This document shows, piece by piece, positions 27,891 to 38,226 of a DNA stretch of 64,000 nucleotides. How positions within the stretch are numbered: position 1 is the stretch's first letter; every line of letters begins with the position of its first letter. The notes under the pieces are model-generated. The model worked only from the letters and a program-made list of their open reading frames with translations. It was not told the origin of the DNA and made no database searches. The stretch covers positions 2,741,496 through 2,805,495 of the forward strand of contig NZ_CP083986.1 in the NCBI RefSeq assembly GCF_020172685.1, read 5' to 3'. A program made the position numbers and the translations under genes. The stretch comes from [Mycobacterium] nativiensis (GTDB lineage Bacteria; Actinomycetota; Actinomycetes; Mycobacteriales; Mycobacteriaceae).

Positions 27891-27907
27891 CTCAGTTAGT
27901 AACTGAG
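27891..27907 (-). terminator. Palindrome abutting the stop of the Rv1476 homologue
   Basis: CTCAGTTAGTAACTGAG is a perfect 8-bp-arm palindrome around one base, touching the stop codon (27908-27910). As RNA it can form a 7-bp stem with a 3-nt loop. It may be a weak terminator or a binding site. Confidence 0.35.
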
Positions 27908-28483
27908 CTATTCAGCAGCGTCAGCGAGTTCCGAAGCACGTTTGCTGCGCCGTTGCAGGAATCGCGTGCCCACAGCCGCTGCCGCGACCCCGACCAACAG
28001 CGCAACAGTGAGGCCGGTCCACGGCAGATCGGGGGCCGTCAGCTCATTGAGGAAATTCTGCGCAGACACCACCGGATCACCCGTTTTGGCGTGATCCTCG
28101 GCGGCCTCGAGCTTGGACCGGTGGAACTGCCCGCTGTAGCTGCCGACGTAGTTGGTGCTGAGCACCAACACCGTGGATTCCGGGTGGTCATAGCCCACCA
28201 CCGTGGCGACATCACGCAGCGCGGTGTCCATACCGGGGTTGCTGGCCACCTCGACGATCTTCAGGTCGATGCCATCACGGCCGGCTTGCGCCACCACGTC
28301 TCGCAGTGCCGGCACGTCAGCCGCCGGTGCACTGACCCCGTCGGCGGCGACGGCGACCTTGACCAGCGCCATGCAGTCGTCGGGCGGCGTGGCCGGATCG
28401 AGGCCGACGGTGATGCAGAGCTCACCGGGAATGTAGGCCGGCGGGTGCTGGATCGTCACGGTTGACGACGGTATCAACCCCAC
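27908..28483 (-). CDS. Membrane-anchored conserved protein, Rv1476 homologue
   Basis: Protein of 191 residues conserved in mycobacteria, function unknown. The first 130 residues form a soluble domain ([35 protein letters not shown]), which resembles a TPM-type alpha/beta fold in overall look only. A single membrane helix follows near residue 158-178 ([15 protein letters not shown]), then an Arg/Lys-rich cytosolic tail. GTG at 28483 directly adjoins an IdeR-box-like sequence. It diverges from acn and precedes ripA in the same direction. Confidence 0.85.
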   Translation of the reverse strand: MGLIPSSTVTIQHPPAYIPGELCITVGLDPATPPDDCMALVKVAVAADGVSAPAADVPALRDVVAQAGRDGIDLKIVEVASNPGMDTALRDVATVVGYDHPESTVLVLSTNYVGSYSGQFHRSKLEAAEDHAKTGDPVVSAQNFLNELTAPDLPWTGLTVALLVGVAAAAVGTRFLQRRSKRASELADAAE

Positions 28484-28502
28484 TCAGGTGAGGTGAACCT
28501 TA
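28484..28502. promoter_or_regulatory. IdeR-box-like sequence in the acn divergon
   Basis: TCAGGTGAGGTGAACCTTA matches the 19-bp IdeR/DtxR consensus TTAGGTTAGGCTAACCTAA at 14 positions, including both AGGT and AACCT cores. It lies between the two divergent start regions, next to the overlapping -10 hexamers. IdeR control of acn is not classical for M. tuberculosis as far as I know, so this is a prediction. Confidence 0.5.
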
Positions 28503-28507
28503 CTTTA
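28501..28507. promoter_or_regulatory. Overlapping divergent -10 hexamers
   Basis: On the plus strand TACTTT (28501-28506) can serve acn; on the minus strand TAAAGT (28507-28502) can serve the Rv1476 homologue. Both fit TANNNT and share five base pairs, so the promoter is probably bidirectional. Confidence 0.4.
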
Positions 28508-28509
28508 TA

Positions 28510-28525
28510 CAGGACAATCGTACTG
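28510..28525. promoter_or_regulatory. AcnR operator upstream of acn
   Basis: CAGGACAATCGTACTG matches exactly the motif CAGNACnnncGTACTG described for AcnR in Corynebacterium glutamicum. It lies just downstream of the acn -10, over the expected start of transcription, and the acnR gene is directly downstream of acn. Confidence 0.8.
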
Positions 28526-28591
28526 TTAGAGTTATCGCGCCTGTCGGCGCGGACCCGTCGATGGATGAGAACTCAATCTCGGGGAGTTGAA

Positions 28592-31426
28592 GTGACCAGC
28601 ACAGATTCGGTGAACTCGTTCGGAGCCCGCGACACCCTGGTAGTCGGTGACAACGAGTATCAGATCTACCGCCTCGACGCCGTCCCCGGCACCGAGAAAC
28701 TCCCCTACAGCCTCAAGGTGCTGGCCGAGAACCTGTTGCGCACCGAAGACGGCGCCAACATCACCAAGGACCACATCAACGCGATCGCCAACTGGGATCC
28801 GTCCGCCGAGCCCAGCGTGGAGATCCAGTTCACCCCGGCCCGCGTGATCATGCAGGACTTCACCGGTGTGCCCTGCGTCGTCGACCTGGCCACCATGCGT
28901 GAGGCCGTCACCGCCCTGGGTGGCGACCCGAACAAGGTCAACCCGCTCTCGCCCGCCGAGATGGTCATCGACCACTCCGTCATCCTCGATGTCTTCGGCA
29001 CCGCCAACGCCTTCGAGCGCAACGTCGAGCTGGAGTACCAGCGCAACGCCGAGCGCTACCAGTTCCTGCGTTGGGGCCAGGGCGCTTTCGACGACTTCAA
29101 GGTCGTCCCGCCGGGCACCGGCATCGTGCACCAGGTCAACATCGAGTACCTGGCGCGGACTGTGATGGTGCGTGACCGGGTGGCGGGCGGGAAGACCGTC
29201 AGCCAGGCCTACCCCGACACCTGCGTCGGAACCGACAGCCACACCACCATGCAGAACGGCCTGGGTGTGCTGGGCTGGGGCGTGGGCGGCATCGAGGCCG
29301 AGGCCGCCATGCTGGGCCAGCCGGTGTCGATGCTGATCCCCCGGGTCGTCGGCTTCAAGCTGACCGGCGGGATCCAGCCGGGCGTCACCGCCACCGACGT
29401 GGTGCTCACCGTCACCGACATGCTGCGCCGCCACGGCGTGGTCGGCAAGTTCGTCGAGTTCTACGGCAAGGGCGTCGCCGAGGTGCCGCTGGCCAACCGC
29501 GCCACCCTGGGCAACATGAGCCCCGAATTCGGCTCCACCTGCGCGATCTTCCCGATCGACGAAGAGACCATCAACTACCTGCGCCTGACCGGCCGCACCG
29601 ACGAGCAGCTCGCGTTGGTCGAGGCCTACGCCAAGGCCCAGGGCATGTGGCACAACCCGGACCACGAGCCGGCCTTCTCCGAATACCTGGAGCTGGACCT
29701 GTCCACCGTGGTCCCGTCGATCGCCGGCCCGAAGCGCCCGCAGGACCGAATCCTGTTGGCGGAGAGCAAGATCGCGTTCCGCAAAAACATCCACGAGTAC
29801 ACCAACGACGCGGTGGCCGAGAAGGCCCCGACCGGCGTCACCAAGGTCGGTGGCGAGGCCAAGCTGTCGTTCGCCGAGGATGACGCCGTCGACGTGCAGA
29901 ACGCCGCCAAGGGCTCGCAGGGCCGTCCGAGCAAGCCCGTGTTCATCGCCTCGGCCGAGCACGGCGAGTTCATCCTCGACCACGGCGCCGTCGCGGTCGC
30001 GGGTATCACCTCCTGCACCAACACCTCCAACCCGTCGGTGATGATCGGCGCGGCCCTGCTGGCCCGCAACGCCGTCGAGAAGGGCCTGTCGTCCAAGCCG
30101 TGGGTGAAGACCAACATGGCGCCGGGCTCGCAGGTGGTCACCGACTACTACGAGAAGGCCGGCCTGTGGCCCTACCTGGAGAAGCTCGGCTTCTACCTGG
30201 GCGGCTACGGCTGCACCACGTGCATCGGTAACACCGGCCCGCTGCCCGAGGAGATCTCCAAGGCGGTCAACGAGGAAGACCTGACCGTCACCGCGGTGCT
30301 GTCGGGTAACCGCAACTTCGAAGGCCGCATCTCCCCCGACGTCAAGATGAACTACCTGGCGTCCCCGCCGCTGGTCATCGCCTACGCGCTGGCCGGCACC
30401 ATGGACTTCGACTTCGAGACTGACGCGTTGGGCAAGGACCACGACGGCAACGACGTCTTCCTGCGCGACATCTGGCCGTCGGCCCAGGAGATCGACGACA
30501 CCATCAAGTCCACCATCAGCCAGGACATGTTCCGCAAGTCCTACGCCGATGTGTTCAAGGGCGACGACAACTGGCGCAACCTGCCGACCCCGGACGGCGA
30601 CACCTTCGCTTGGGACGACGCGTCGACCTACGTGCGCAAGGCCCCGTACTTCGACGGCATGGAGATGGAGCCCGAGCCGGTCTCTGACATCAAGGGCGCT
30701 CGGGTGATGGCGCTGCTGGGCGACTCGGTCACCACCGACCACATCAGCCCGGCCGGCCCGATCAAGCCCGGCACCCCGGCCGCGGACTACCTGGACGCCC
30801 ACGGTGTGGCGCGCAAGGACTACAACTCGCTGGGCAGCCGTCGCGGCAACCACGAGGTCATGGTCCGCGGCACCTTCGCCAACATCCGCCTGCAGAACCG
30901 GGTGCTGGACACCATCGGCCTGGAGGGCACCCAGGGTGGCTACACCCGGGACTTCACCCAGGAGGGTGGCCCGAAGGAGTTCATCTACAACGCCTGCATG
31001 AACTACCAGAAGGCCGGCATCCCGCTGGTCGTGCTGGGCGGCAAGGAATACGGTTCCGGCTCGTCGCGTGACTGGGCGGCCAAGGGCACCACGCTGCTGG
31101 GCGTCAAGGCCGTGATCACGGAGTCCTTTGAGCGCATCCACCGCTCGAACCTGATTGGTATGGGCGTGATCCCGCTGCAGTTCCCGGCCGGAGAGTCCGC
31201 CAAGACGCTGGGCCTGGACGGCACCGAGACCTTCGACATCGTCGGTGTCGAGGAACTCAACACCGGCAAGACCCCGAAGACGGTCAAGGTCACCGCCACC
31301 AAGGCTGATGGATCTCGTACTGAGTTTGATGCGGTGGTGCGCATCGACACCCCCGGTGAGGCCGACTATTACCGCAACGGCGGCATCCTGCAGTACGTGC
31401 TGCGCAACATGCTGACCTCGAAGTAG
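28592..31426 (+). CDS. acn: Aconitate hydratase A
   Basis: TCA-cycle [4Fe-4S] enzyme of 944 residues converting citrate to isocitrate. The three cluster ligands are in [11 protein letters not shown] and [28 protein letters not shown], here the substrate region, and [17 protein letters not shown] in the swivelling domain are intact. GTG at 28592 is chosen because GGGGAG (28581-28586) lies 5 nt upstream and it aligns with the M. tuberculosis start; an in-frame ATG at 28565 is possible. An AcnR operator and an IdeR-like box lie upstream; acnR follows after 23 bp. Confidence 0.98.
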   Translation: MTSTDSVNSFGARDTLVVGDNEYQIYRLDAVPGTEKLPYSLKVLAENLLRTEDGANITKDHINAIANWDPSAEPSVEIQFTPARVIMQDFTGVPCVVDLATMREAVTALGGDPNKVNPLSPAEMVIDHSVILDVFGTANAFERNVELEYQRNAERYQFLRWGQGAFDDFKVVPPGTGIVHQVNIEYLARTVMVRDRVAGGKTVSQAYPDTCVGTDSHTTMQNGLGVLGWGVGGIEAEAAMLGQPVSMLIPRVVGFKLTGGIQPGVTATDVVLTVTDMLRRHGVVGKFVEFYGKGVAEVPLANRATLGNMSPEFGSTCAIFPIDEETINYLRLTGRTDEQLALVEAYAKAQGMWHNPDHEPAFSEYLELDLSTVVPSIAGPKRPQDRILLAESKIAFRKNIHEYTNDAVAEKAPTGVTKVGGEAKLSFAEDDAVDVQNAAKGSQGRPSKPVFIASAEHGEFILDHGAVAVAGITSCTNTSNPSVMIGAALLARNAVEKGLSSKPWVKTNMAPGSQVVTDYYEKAGLWPYLEKLGFYLGGYGCTTCIGNTGPLPEEISKAVNEEDLTVTAVLSGNRNFEGRISPDVKMNYLASPPLVIAYALAGTMDFDFETDALGKDHDGNDVFLRDIWPSAQEIDDTIKSTISQDMFRKSYADVFKGDDNWRNLPTPDGDTFAWDDASTYVRKAPYFDGMEMEPEPVSDIKGARVMALLGDSVTTDHISPAGPIKPGTPAADYLDAHGVARKDYNSLGSRRGNHEVMVRGTFANIRLQNRVLDTIGLEGTQGGYTRDFTQEGGPKEFIYNACMNYQKAGIPLVVLGGKEYGSGSSRDWAAKGTTLLGVKAVITESFERIHRSNLIGMGVIPLQFPAGESAKTLGLDGTETFDIVGVEELNTGKTPKTVKVTATKADGSRTEFDAVVRIDTPGEADYYRNGGILQYVLRNMLTSK

Positions 31427-31449
31427 CCTGCGTAGGCGGCGAGCTCCTG

Positions 31450-32013
31450 ATGCCCAGGGTCAGCGAGGATCACCTGGCGGCCCGGCGCCGTCAGATCCTT
31501 GATGGCGCCCGGCGCTGCTTCGCCGCCTACGGCTACGACGGGGCCACCGTCCGGCGGCTGGAGCAGACGGTCGGACTGTCGCGGGGCGCGATCTTCCATC
31601 ACTTCCGCGACAAGGACACGCTGTTCTTCGCGTTGGCTCATGAGGACGCCCAGCGGATGGCCGATGTCGTCTCGCGCGAGGGCCTGATCGGCGTGATGCG
31701 GGACATGCTGGCGGCGCCGGAACAGTTCGACTGGCTGGCCACCCGGCTGGAGATCGCGCGCAAGCTGCGCCACGACCCCGAGTTCAGTCGCGGGTGGGCC
31801 GAGCGGTCAGCCGAATTGTCCGCTGCGGCAACGGATCGACTCAGCCGGCAGAAGCAGGCCGGACGACTGCGCGACGACGTGCCCAGCGACGCGTTGCACT
31901 GCTACCTGGATCTGGTGCTCGACGGCCTGGTGGCGCGGCTGGCCTCCGGCGAGGACCCGCAGCGACTGTCCGCGGTCCTCGACCTGGTGGAGGATTCGGT
32001 GCGGCAGCGCTGA
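31450..32013 (+). CDS. acnR: TetR-family repressor of aconitase
   Basis: Regulator of 187 residues. The N-terminal helix-turn-helix is ARRRQILDGARRCFAAYGYDG, then VRRLEQTVGLSRGAIFHHF and RDKDTLFFAL (residues about 9-58), typical of AcnR. It is 23 bp after acn on the same strand, and its predicted operator sits in the acn promoter. In corynebacteria AcnR represses acn and responds to citrate and Mg; the same is likely here. Confidence 0.92.
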   Translation: MPRVSEDHLAARRRQILDGARRCFAAYGYDGATVRRLEQTVGLSRGAIFHHFRDKDTLFFALAHEDAQRMADVVSREGLIGVMRDMLAAPEQFDWLATRLEIARKLRHDPEFSRGWAERSAELSAAATDRLSRQKQAGRLRDDVPSDALHCYLDLVLDGLVARLASGEDPQRLSAVLDLVEDSVRQR

Positions 32014-32027
32014 TTTCGCCGCTGCTC

Positions 32028-32091
32028 GCGCGAGCGTGCAGAGATGTCCGTGCCCACCTGCGATTTGCCGTACAACTGTGCACGCTCGCGC
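32028..32091. repeat. Inverted repeat between acnR and the small HTH gene
   Basis: GCGCGAGCGTGCA (32028-32040) and TGCACGCTCGCGC (32079-32091) are perfect 13-bp arms across a 38-nt spacer. It fills the gap between two convergent genes and may terminate both transcripts. Arm length and spacer length resemble the repeat before fabG1 (22178-22240). Confidence 0.75.
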
Positions 32092-32103
32092 AGGAGGCGA
32101 CCG

Positions 32104-32304
32104 CTAGCGGGATCGGGTGCGGTGGTTGGGTCCACCGCGGCTGCGCATAGCAGCGCCCGATTCCCGCAACAGACTGTGCACCGAGCCGTAGGACCGCCCG
32201 GTCGACGCCGCCAGGGTGCGAATACTGGCGCCGCCCTCGTAGGCGCTGCGCAGTTCGACAAGCAGTCGATCACGCAGCTTGTTCGGCTTCGTTGCTGTTG
32301 CCAC
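32104..32304 (-). CDS. Small helix-turn-helix protein, Rv1473A homologue
   Basis: Protein of 66 residues. After a Lys-rich start comes RDRLLVELRSAYEGGASIRT, then LAASTGRSYGSVHSLLRESG, a compact helix-turn-helix like those of small mycobacterial Lsr2/HTH-type DNA-binding proteins; the tail is basic. ATG at 32304. It sits between acnR (convergent) and the ABC-F gene (same strand, 118 bp away), as in M. tuberculosis. Its target is unknown. Confidence 0.8.
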   Translation of the reverse strand: MATATKPNKLRDRLLVELRSAYEGGASIRTLAASTGRSYGSVHSLLRESGAAMRSRGGPNHRTRSR

Positions 32305-32422
32305 GTCCCCTCACCATCCCCTCGCCGGCCCCAACGGGTTCAGCGTAGGAAGACGATGTCGCCACCGGGCGACTTTGGGTGAAATCCCGGTGGATCGCCG
32401 TTAAACGACCGGCAGCAAACTG

Positions 32423-34053
<1,631 letters not shown>

Positions 34054-34057
<4 letters not shown>

Positions 34058-34119
34058 GCGCGCCACTCCTCCTCATCGCTCCGCAGGCTCCGCTCTGCAT
34101 CGTCGCTGGCGCAAATCAC
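34054..34119 (-). other. Possible 21-codon upstream reading frame before the ABC-F gene
   Basis: GTG at 34119 opens a 21-residue frame (starting VICASDDAERS) whose TGA overlaps the ABC-F GTG start (GTGA). It has its own AGGAG upstream. The sequence GGCGCGCGTGATT occurs at both start sites, 62 bp apart, so the translation start region looks duplicated. Leader peptides control some ABC-F genes in other bacteria; expression here is unproven. Confidence 0.3.
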
Positions 34120-34146
34120 GCGCGCCTAACTCCTGTCGTGTTATTG

Positions 34147-34980
34147 CTACTTATCGTCAGTGAAGGCCGGTGGGCGTTTCTCGGCGCGCGCAGCGACGGC
34201 TTCCTCGAAGTTGCTGGTCAGCAGGCGCACGTAGAGCTGTCCGAGCCCCTCGGCCTGCATGTGCCCCTCCAGACTACCGGCGTCGAGTCCGCTCCAGAGC
34301 GTGCGCTTGGTCAATTCGGTCCCCGGTCGGGAGAATCCGGCGATCCGCTCGGCCAGCTCGTAGCAGGTCTCCAGCAGGTCCGGCTGCTCGACCACCCGCG
34401 ATACCAGGCCGATCCGCTCGGCCTCTGCGGCGTCGACGTCGCGGCCGGTGAGCATGATCTCAAAGGCCCGCGAGGCGCCGATGGCCCGGGGCAGCAGATA
34501 GCTCAGGCCCAGCTCGCTGGCGGTCAGCCCGTTGTTGATGCCGGCCGCCCGGAAGTATGCCTCGGATGCGGCGACCCGGATGTCGGCCGCCAACGCCAGG
34601 CACAGTCCGCCGCCGATGGCGGCGCCGTTGACCGCGGCGATCACCGGCTGATGCAGCCGGCGCAGCGCCAGGATGATGTCGTCGAGCAGCTCCATCGACC
34701 GCAGCCCGAAGGCCGGTCGGGTCAGGCCGGCCACATTCGGCACCGACCCGGCCGACTTGTGGTCGGCGCCCGAGGAGAATCCCCGACCCGCTCCGGTCAG
34801 CACGACCACCCGTACCGAGTTGTCGTAGCTGATCTCCGACAGCACCTCGCGCAGCGGCACCATGACGTCGAACGCCATCGAGTTCATCCGCTCCGGACGG
34901 TTCAGCGTGATCAGGGCGACCTGCGGACGCGGGCGGTCGACCAGGACGAATTCGGAGCCGTGCTGGGATGCGGTGGTCAC
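34147..34980 (-). CDS. echA12: Enoyl-CoA hydratase/isomerase family protein EchA12
   Basis: Crotonase-fold protein of 277 residues. The oxyanion-hole segments are RGFSSGADH and NGAAIGGGLCLALA; a possible catalytic Glu is in NNGLTASELGLS. The first of the two Glu residues of classical hydratases (in GGGCELA-type motifs) is replaced (GGGLCLA), so activity may differ from simple hydration. ATG at 34980. It precedes the ABC-F gene by 89 bp and follows thioredoxin by 26 bp, the M. tuberculosis order. Confidence 0.9.
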   Translation of the reverse strand: MTTASQHGSEFVLVDRPRPQVALITLNRPERMNSMAFDVMVPLREVLSEISYDNSVRVVVLTGAGRGFSSGADHKSAGSVPNVAGLTRPAFGLRSMELLDDIILALRRLHQPVIAAVNGAAIGGGLCLALAADIRVAASEAYFRAAGINNGLTASELGLSYLLPRAIGASRAFEIMLTGRDVDAAEAERIGLVSRVVEQPDLLETCYELAERIAGFSRPGTELTKRTLWSGLDAGSLEGHMQAEGLGQLYVRLLTSNFEEAVAARAEKRPPAFTDDK

Positions 34981-35006
34981 GGATGCACGCTATCGCGTGC
35001 GGGCCG

Positions 35007-35381
35007 TCAGACCTGGTCGGGCTGGTCCTGTGCCTGTTGTGCCGCCACTGCTGCCTCCAGGTCGAGGTCTTTGACCTGCTGGACGAGGTGCTCCAACGCC
35101 GCGGGTGGCAGCGCGCCGGCCTGGTTGAACACCAGCGTGCCCTTCTTGAACGCCATCAGGGTGGGAATGGACCGGATCTCGGCTGCGGCGGCCAGCTGCT
35201 GCTCGGCCTCGGTGTCGACCTTGGCGAACACCACGTCCGGGTGGTTCTCCGAGGCTGCCGCGAACGTCGGCGCGAACGATCGGCACGGCCCGCACCAGGA
35301 GGCCCAGAAATCGACGAGGACGATGTCATTGCCGGCGATGGTTTCTTCGAATTGCGCGGAGGTCAGGTCTTGAGTTGCCAT
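35007..35381 (-). CDS. trxB1: Thioredoxin
   Basis: Protein of 124 residues with the redox motif WASWCGPCRSF near residue 28-38, IRSIPTLMAFKKG with the cis-Pro, and a C-terminal Gln/Ala/Asp-rich tail. ATG at 35381 aligns with M. tuberculosis TrxB1 (123 residues); the longer frame upstream has no thioredoxin similarity. It is cytosolic and reduces disulfides. It is followed by echA12. Confidence 0.93.
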   Translation of the reverse strand: MATQDLTSAQFEETIAGNDIVLVDFWASWCGPCRSFAPTFAAASENHPDVVFAKVDTEAEQQLAAAAEIRSIPTLMAFKKGTLVFNQAGALPPAALEHLVQQVKDLDLEAAVAAQQAQDQPDQV

Positions 35382-35559
35382 GATTGGGCCAACGCCCGGG
35401 CATCCCCTGGTGTTCCCCGCCGCCACCGGAAAGTGGTGGAGCTGCTTACACAGCGCGCTCACAGCTCAGGGCTAGCTGGTCGCTAACTCCACCATCGACG
35501 GTAGTAGCACCGGTCCGGCGACACCCGTCGCCGCCGATGTCGATGAACGGAGACCACTG

Positions 35560-36198
35560 ATGGCCCCCAGCACACCTACCCCGGCGATCCGCGCACTGAC
35601 CGGCGCTGCCGCACTGTTCGCCGCCGCACTGTTCATCCCGGCATCTGCGCACGCACAAGGCGACCGGGTCATCGGCCCCGTCACCTCGGTGTCCGGCAAC
35701 ACATTCGGGATCGGCGCCACCACCGTGGCGTTGACGGACACCACCCGGATCTTCGAGTCGGTTCCCGCGCAACGCGGCGAGATCACCGCCGGCACCTGCA
35801 TCAAGGCCGGCGCCACCCCCGACAGCGCCCCCGCCGACAGCGGCGCCATCACCGCCAAGTTCGTGTCGATCAGCACCGCTGTCGACGGCAAGTGCCCGCA
35901 GCGGCCGGCCGCGGCGGCCGACGCTCCCGCACCGCCGGCGCACCACCGCGGCGTCCGCGGTGTCGTCGACTCGGTCTCCGGTGACACCCTCACCGTCACC
36001 GGCCCGTCCGGGCAGACCACGGTCACGGTCAACGACGGCACCCACTTCCGCCGGACGATCGCGGTCAGCGCGCCGTCGATCAGTGCCGGAAAGTGCGCCG
36101 CTGCCGGTGGCGAGAAGGACGGCGAAGGCGTGCTGCAGGCCAGGCGGGTGACCGTGTGGTCGGCCGATGGTGGCGACTGCCCGCAGCCCGGGGCCTGA
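35560..36198 (+). CDS. Secreted protein with two DUF5666-like repeats
   Basis: Protein of 212 residues, not recognised as a named family member with certainty. A signal peptide (residues 1-33, ending ASAHAQ) is clear. Two repeats follow: about 36-110 (GPVTSVSGNTFGI ... GTCIKAG ... GKCPQ) and about 130-207 (GVVDSVSGDTLTV ... GKCAAAG ... GDCPQ). Each has one Cys in the middle and one at the end, so each may hold a disulfide. A His/Pro linker joins them. ATG at 35560 has CGGAGA upstream. It diverges from thioredoxin. No such gene lies at this site in M. tuberculosis. Confidence 0.8.
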   Translation: MAPSTPTPAIRALTGAAALFAAALFIPASAHAQGDRVIGPVTSVSGNTFGIGATTVALTDTTRIFESVPAQRGEITAGTCIKAGATPDSAPADSGAITAKFVSISTAVDGKCPQRPAAAADAPAPPAHHRGVRGVVDSVSGDTLTVTGPSGQTTVTVNDGTHFRRTIAVSAPSISAGKCAAAGGEKDGEGVLQARRVTVWSADGGDCPQPGA

Positions 36199-36245
36199 CG
36201 GCTTAGCAGCTACGCCACCGCGAACCCTCTTGCGGCGTCGGCTGG

Positions 36246-36276
36246 GCACCCCGGTGATGCACCATCACCGGGGTGC
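36246..36276. terminator. Perfect hairpin between convergent genes
   Basis: GCACCCCGGTGATG (36246-36259) and CATCACCGGGGTGC (36263-36276) are perfect 14-bp arms with a CAC loop. It lies 48 bp after the secreted-protein stop and before the end of the convergent amidohydrolase, so it can stop transcription from both sides. No T-run follows. Confidence 0.75.
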
Positions 36277-36367
36277 ACTGGCTGGTGGGTCTCCTCTTCT
36301 GAGAAACCACCGGTGATCGACCGGCGCTTCGCGCGTGGCGGTTTCGGAGTTACCCCGGGCGCGCCCG

Positions 36368-38101
36368 CTACCCGAGCAGCTTTCCGTAGGTCTGGCGCCC
36401 CATCAGATAGGTCGCCTCGACCGCCACGTCGCGCAGCTCGCCCGGCGGAACCCGTCGCGGATTGGCCGACAGCACAACCAGATCGGCGAATTTGCCGGCC
36501 TCGAGGCTGCCGATCTCGGTGTCCAACCGCAGCTGCCAGGCTGCGTTCAAGGTCTGCGCCCTGATCGCGGCGTCGATGCCGATCCGCTGCTCGGGGGCCA
36601 GCACCCGGCCGCTGCCTTTGGCGACCCGGTTGACGGCGGTGGCGATGTTGCCGATCGGGTCGGGCGGGGTGACTGTGCCGTCGTTGTGGAATGACAGCCG
36701 CAGCCCGGCATCCAGCGCCGAGCGCGCCGACATCCAGCGCGGCCCGTACTCGGACCCGAACAGCTTATCCACCAGCACTTCTCCCCAGTAGTAGATGTGC
36801 TCGATGAACAGGCTCGGGGTGACCCCCAGTTTCGCCGCCCGGGCGAACTGGTCGGGACGCATGGCGCCGACGTGTTCGAGCCGGGGCCGCAGGGCCGGCG
36901 GCACCTGCGCCTGCTCGAATGCGTCGAGCACGACGTCGATGGCGGCGTCGCCGTGTACGTGGCAGGAAACCTGCCAGCGCTGATTGATGAACGCCGTTGC
37001 CAGCGACCGGATCTGCTCGGGGCTGTAGTTCATGCCGCCGCGGTGGCCCGGTCCCAGTCCCATGCCCGCCGTGGTCGCGTTGGTCAGGTACGGGAAGGTG
37101 GTGAAGATGTTGCCCTGCCAGGGCGATCCGTCAGCCCAGATCTTCATCCCGATCTTGTCGAACAGCACATCGGCGCCGGCCCGCCTGCCACGGACGTTCT
37201 TCGGGTCGTCGGCCAGCTCCGGGGTACCGATCTCGTAGGCGCGCACCCGCACCGCGCAGTCGGGCTGCGCGGCGAGTTTGGTGAACACCTCGGACTGGGT
37301 CCGCGCGTCGTAGGAGTGCTCGGTGGCGGTCGCGATCCCGGCCCGGGCCAGCTGTGCATAGGCCCAGCGCAGATTGTCACCGGCGTTGGCCGTGATGGCG
37401 CCGGCGAACGGCGCCGTCAGCGCCATCAACGCCGCCGCTTCGCGCACCTCGCCGGTCAACTGCCCGTCGGGCCCGCGCATGAACTGCGCACCGGGCGGGT
37501 TGGGGGTGGTTTTGGTGATGCCGGCCGCGGCGAACGCAGCGGTGTTGCCGTAGGCGGCGTGCCCGCTGTTGGTGATGATCACCACGGGATTGTTCGGCGC
37601 CAGGCGGTCCAGCTCGGTGCGCGTGAACGGCTTCAGCCCGGTCTGCAGCAGCGGGTCGACCCCGTTGAGCAGCACCGGCTGCCCCTTCGGGGTGTCGGCC
37701 ACGGCCTCGGTGAGCCTGCTGAACACCCCGCCGGCCGTCGACACCGTGAACGGCCGCACGTCGATGGCCGGTGGAGCCAGGGTGGTGCCCATCTCGAACG
37801 GGTGACTGTGCGGTTCCACGAACGCCGGCAGCAGCGCCCTGCCGCGCAGGTCGATGACGGTGGTGCCGGACCCCCGCAGCCGCAGCACATCCTCGGCGGT
37901 GCCGACCTTGCTGATCCGACCGCCGGTGACCGCAAGCGCTTCGGCTTCGGGTGCCCCGGGGGCCACCGTCACCACCGGGCCACCGATGAAGATGGTGTCG
38001 GCTCCCGGCCCGCGCGATCCGCACGCGGCGAGCCCGCCGACCGCGGTTCCGGCTGCTGCCGCCGCCATGCCGGCCATGAACCGTCGCCTGCTCGATACCA
38101 C
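36368..38101 (-). CDS. Tat-exported lipoprotein amidohydrolase (YtcJ-like)
   Basis: Protein of 577 residues of the amidohydrolase_3 family. The N-terminus has a twin-arginine motif (SRRRFMAG) and a lipobox-like LAAC (Cys about 27), so it is probably a Tat-exported lipoprotein. Metal-binding residues are in FVEPHSHPFEMG, VHGDAAID, RLEHVGAM and SFHNDGTVTPPDP; the C-terminus shows GSLEAGKFADLVVLSANP. GTG at 38101. The substrate is unknown; YtcJ-like enzymes act on N-acyl or carbamoyl compounds. It has no counterpart between the thioredoxin and SufT genes of M. tuberculosis. Confidence 0.88.
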   Translation of the reverse strand: MVSSRRRFMAGMAAAAAGTAVGGLAACGSRGPGADTIFIGGPVVTVAPGAPEAEALAVTGGRISKVGTAEDVLRLRGSGTTVIDLRGRALLPAFVEPHSHPFEMGTTLAPPAIDVRPFTVSTAGGVFSRLTEAVADTPKGQPVLLNGVDPLLQTGLKPFTRTELDRLAPNNPVVIITNSGHAAYGNTAAFAAAGITKTTPNPPGAQFMRGPDGQLTGEVREAAALMALTAPFAGAITANAGDNLRWAYAQLARAGIATATEHSYDARTQSEVFTKLAAQPDCAVRVRAYEIGTPELADDPKNVRGRRAGADVLFDKIGMKIWADGSPWQGNIFTTFPYLTNATTAGMGLGPGHRGGMNYSPEQIRSLATAFINQRWQVSCHVHGDAAIDVVLDAFEQAQVPPALRPRLEHVGAMRPDQFARAAKLGVTPSLFIEHIYYWGEVLVDKLFGSEYGPRWMSARSALDAGLRLSFHNDGTVTPPDPIGNIATAVNRVAKGSGRVLAPEQRIGIDAAIRAQTLNAAWQLRLDTEIGSLEAGKFADLVVLSANPRRVPPGELRDVAVEATYLMGRQTYGKLLG

Positions 38102-38226
38102 CGTGTCCGTTCTTCCTCAGTCGCGCCTCGGCCGTTACCCGCGAGGGCGCGGGCGATTCACGCGACGAGTATGTCAGTGCCCGCCGAACCACCGCCGCCC
38201 AGCCGTCCGGGCAGGCCACGGTGGGA

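Noticed and set aside
28532..31141. Minus-strand frame of 869 codons opposite acn
   Set aside because: The translation is low-complexity (Gly/Val/Asp/His-rich) and mirrors acn codon positions; acn on the plus strand is certain.
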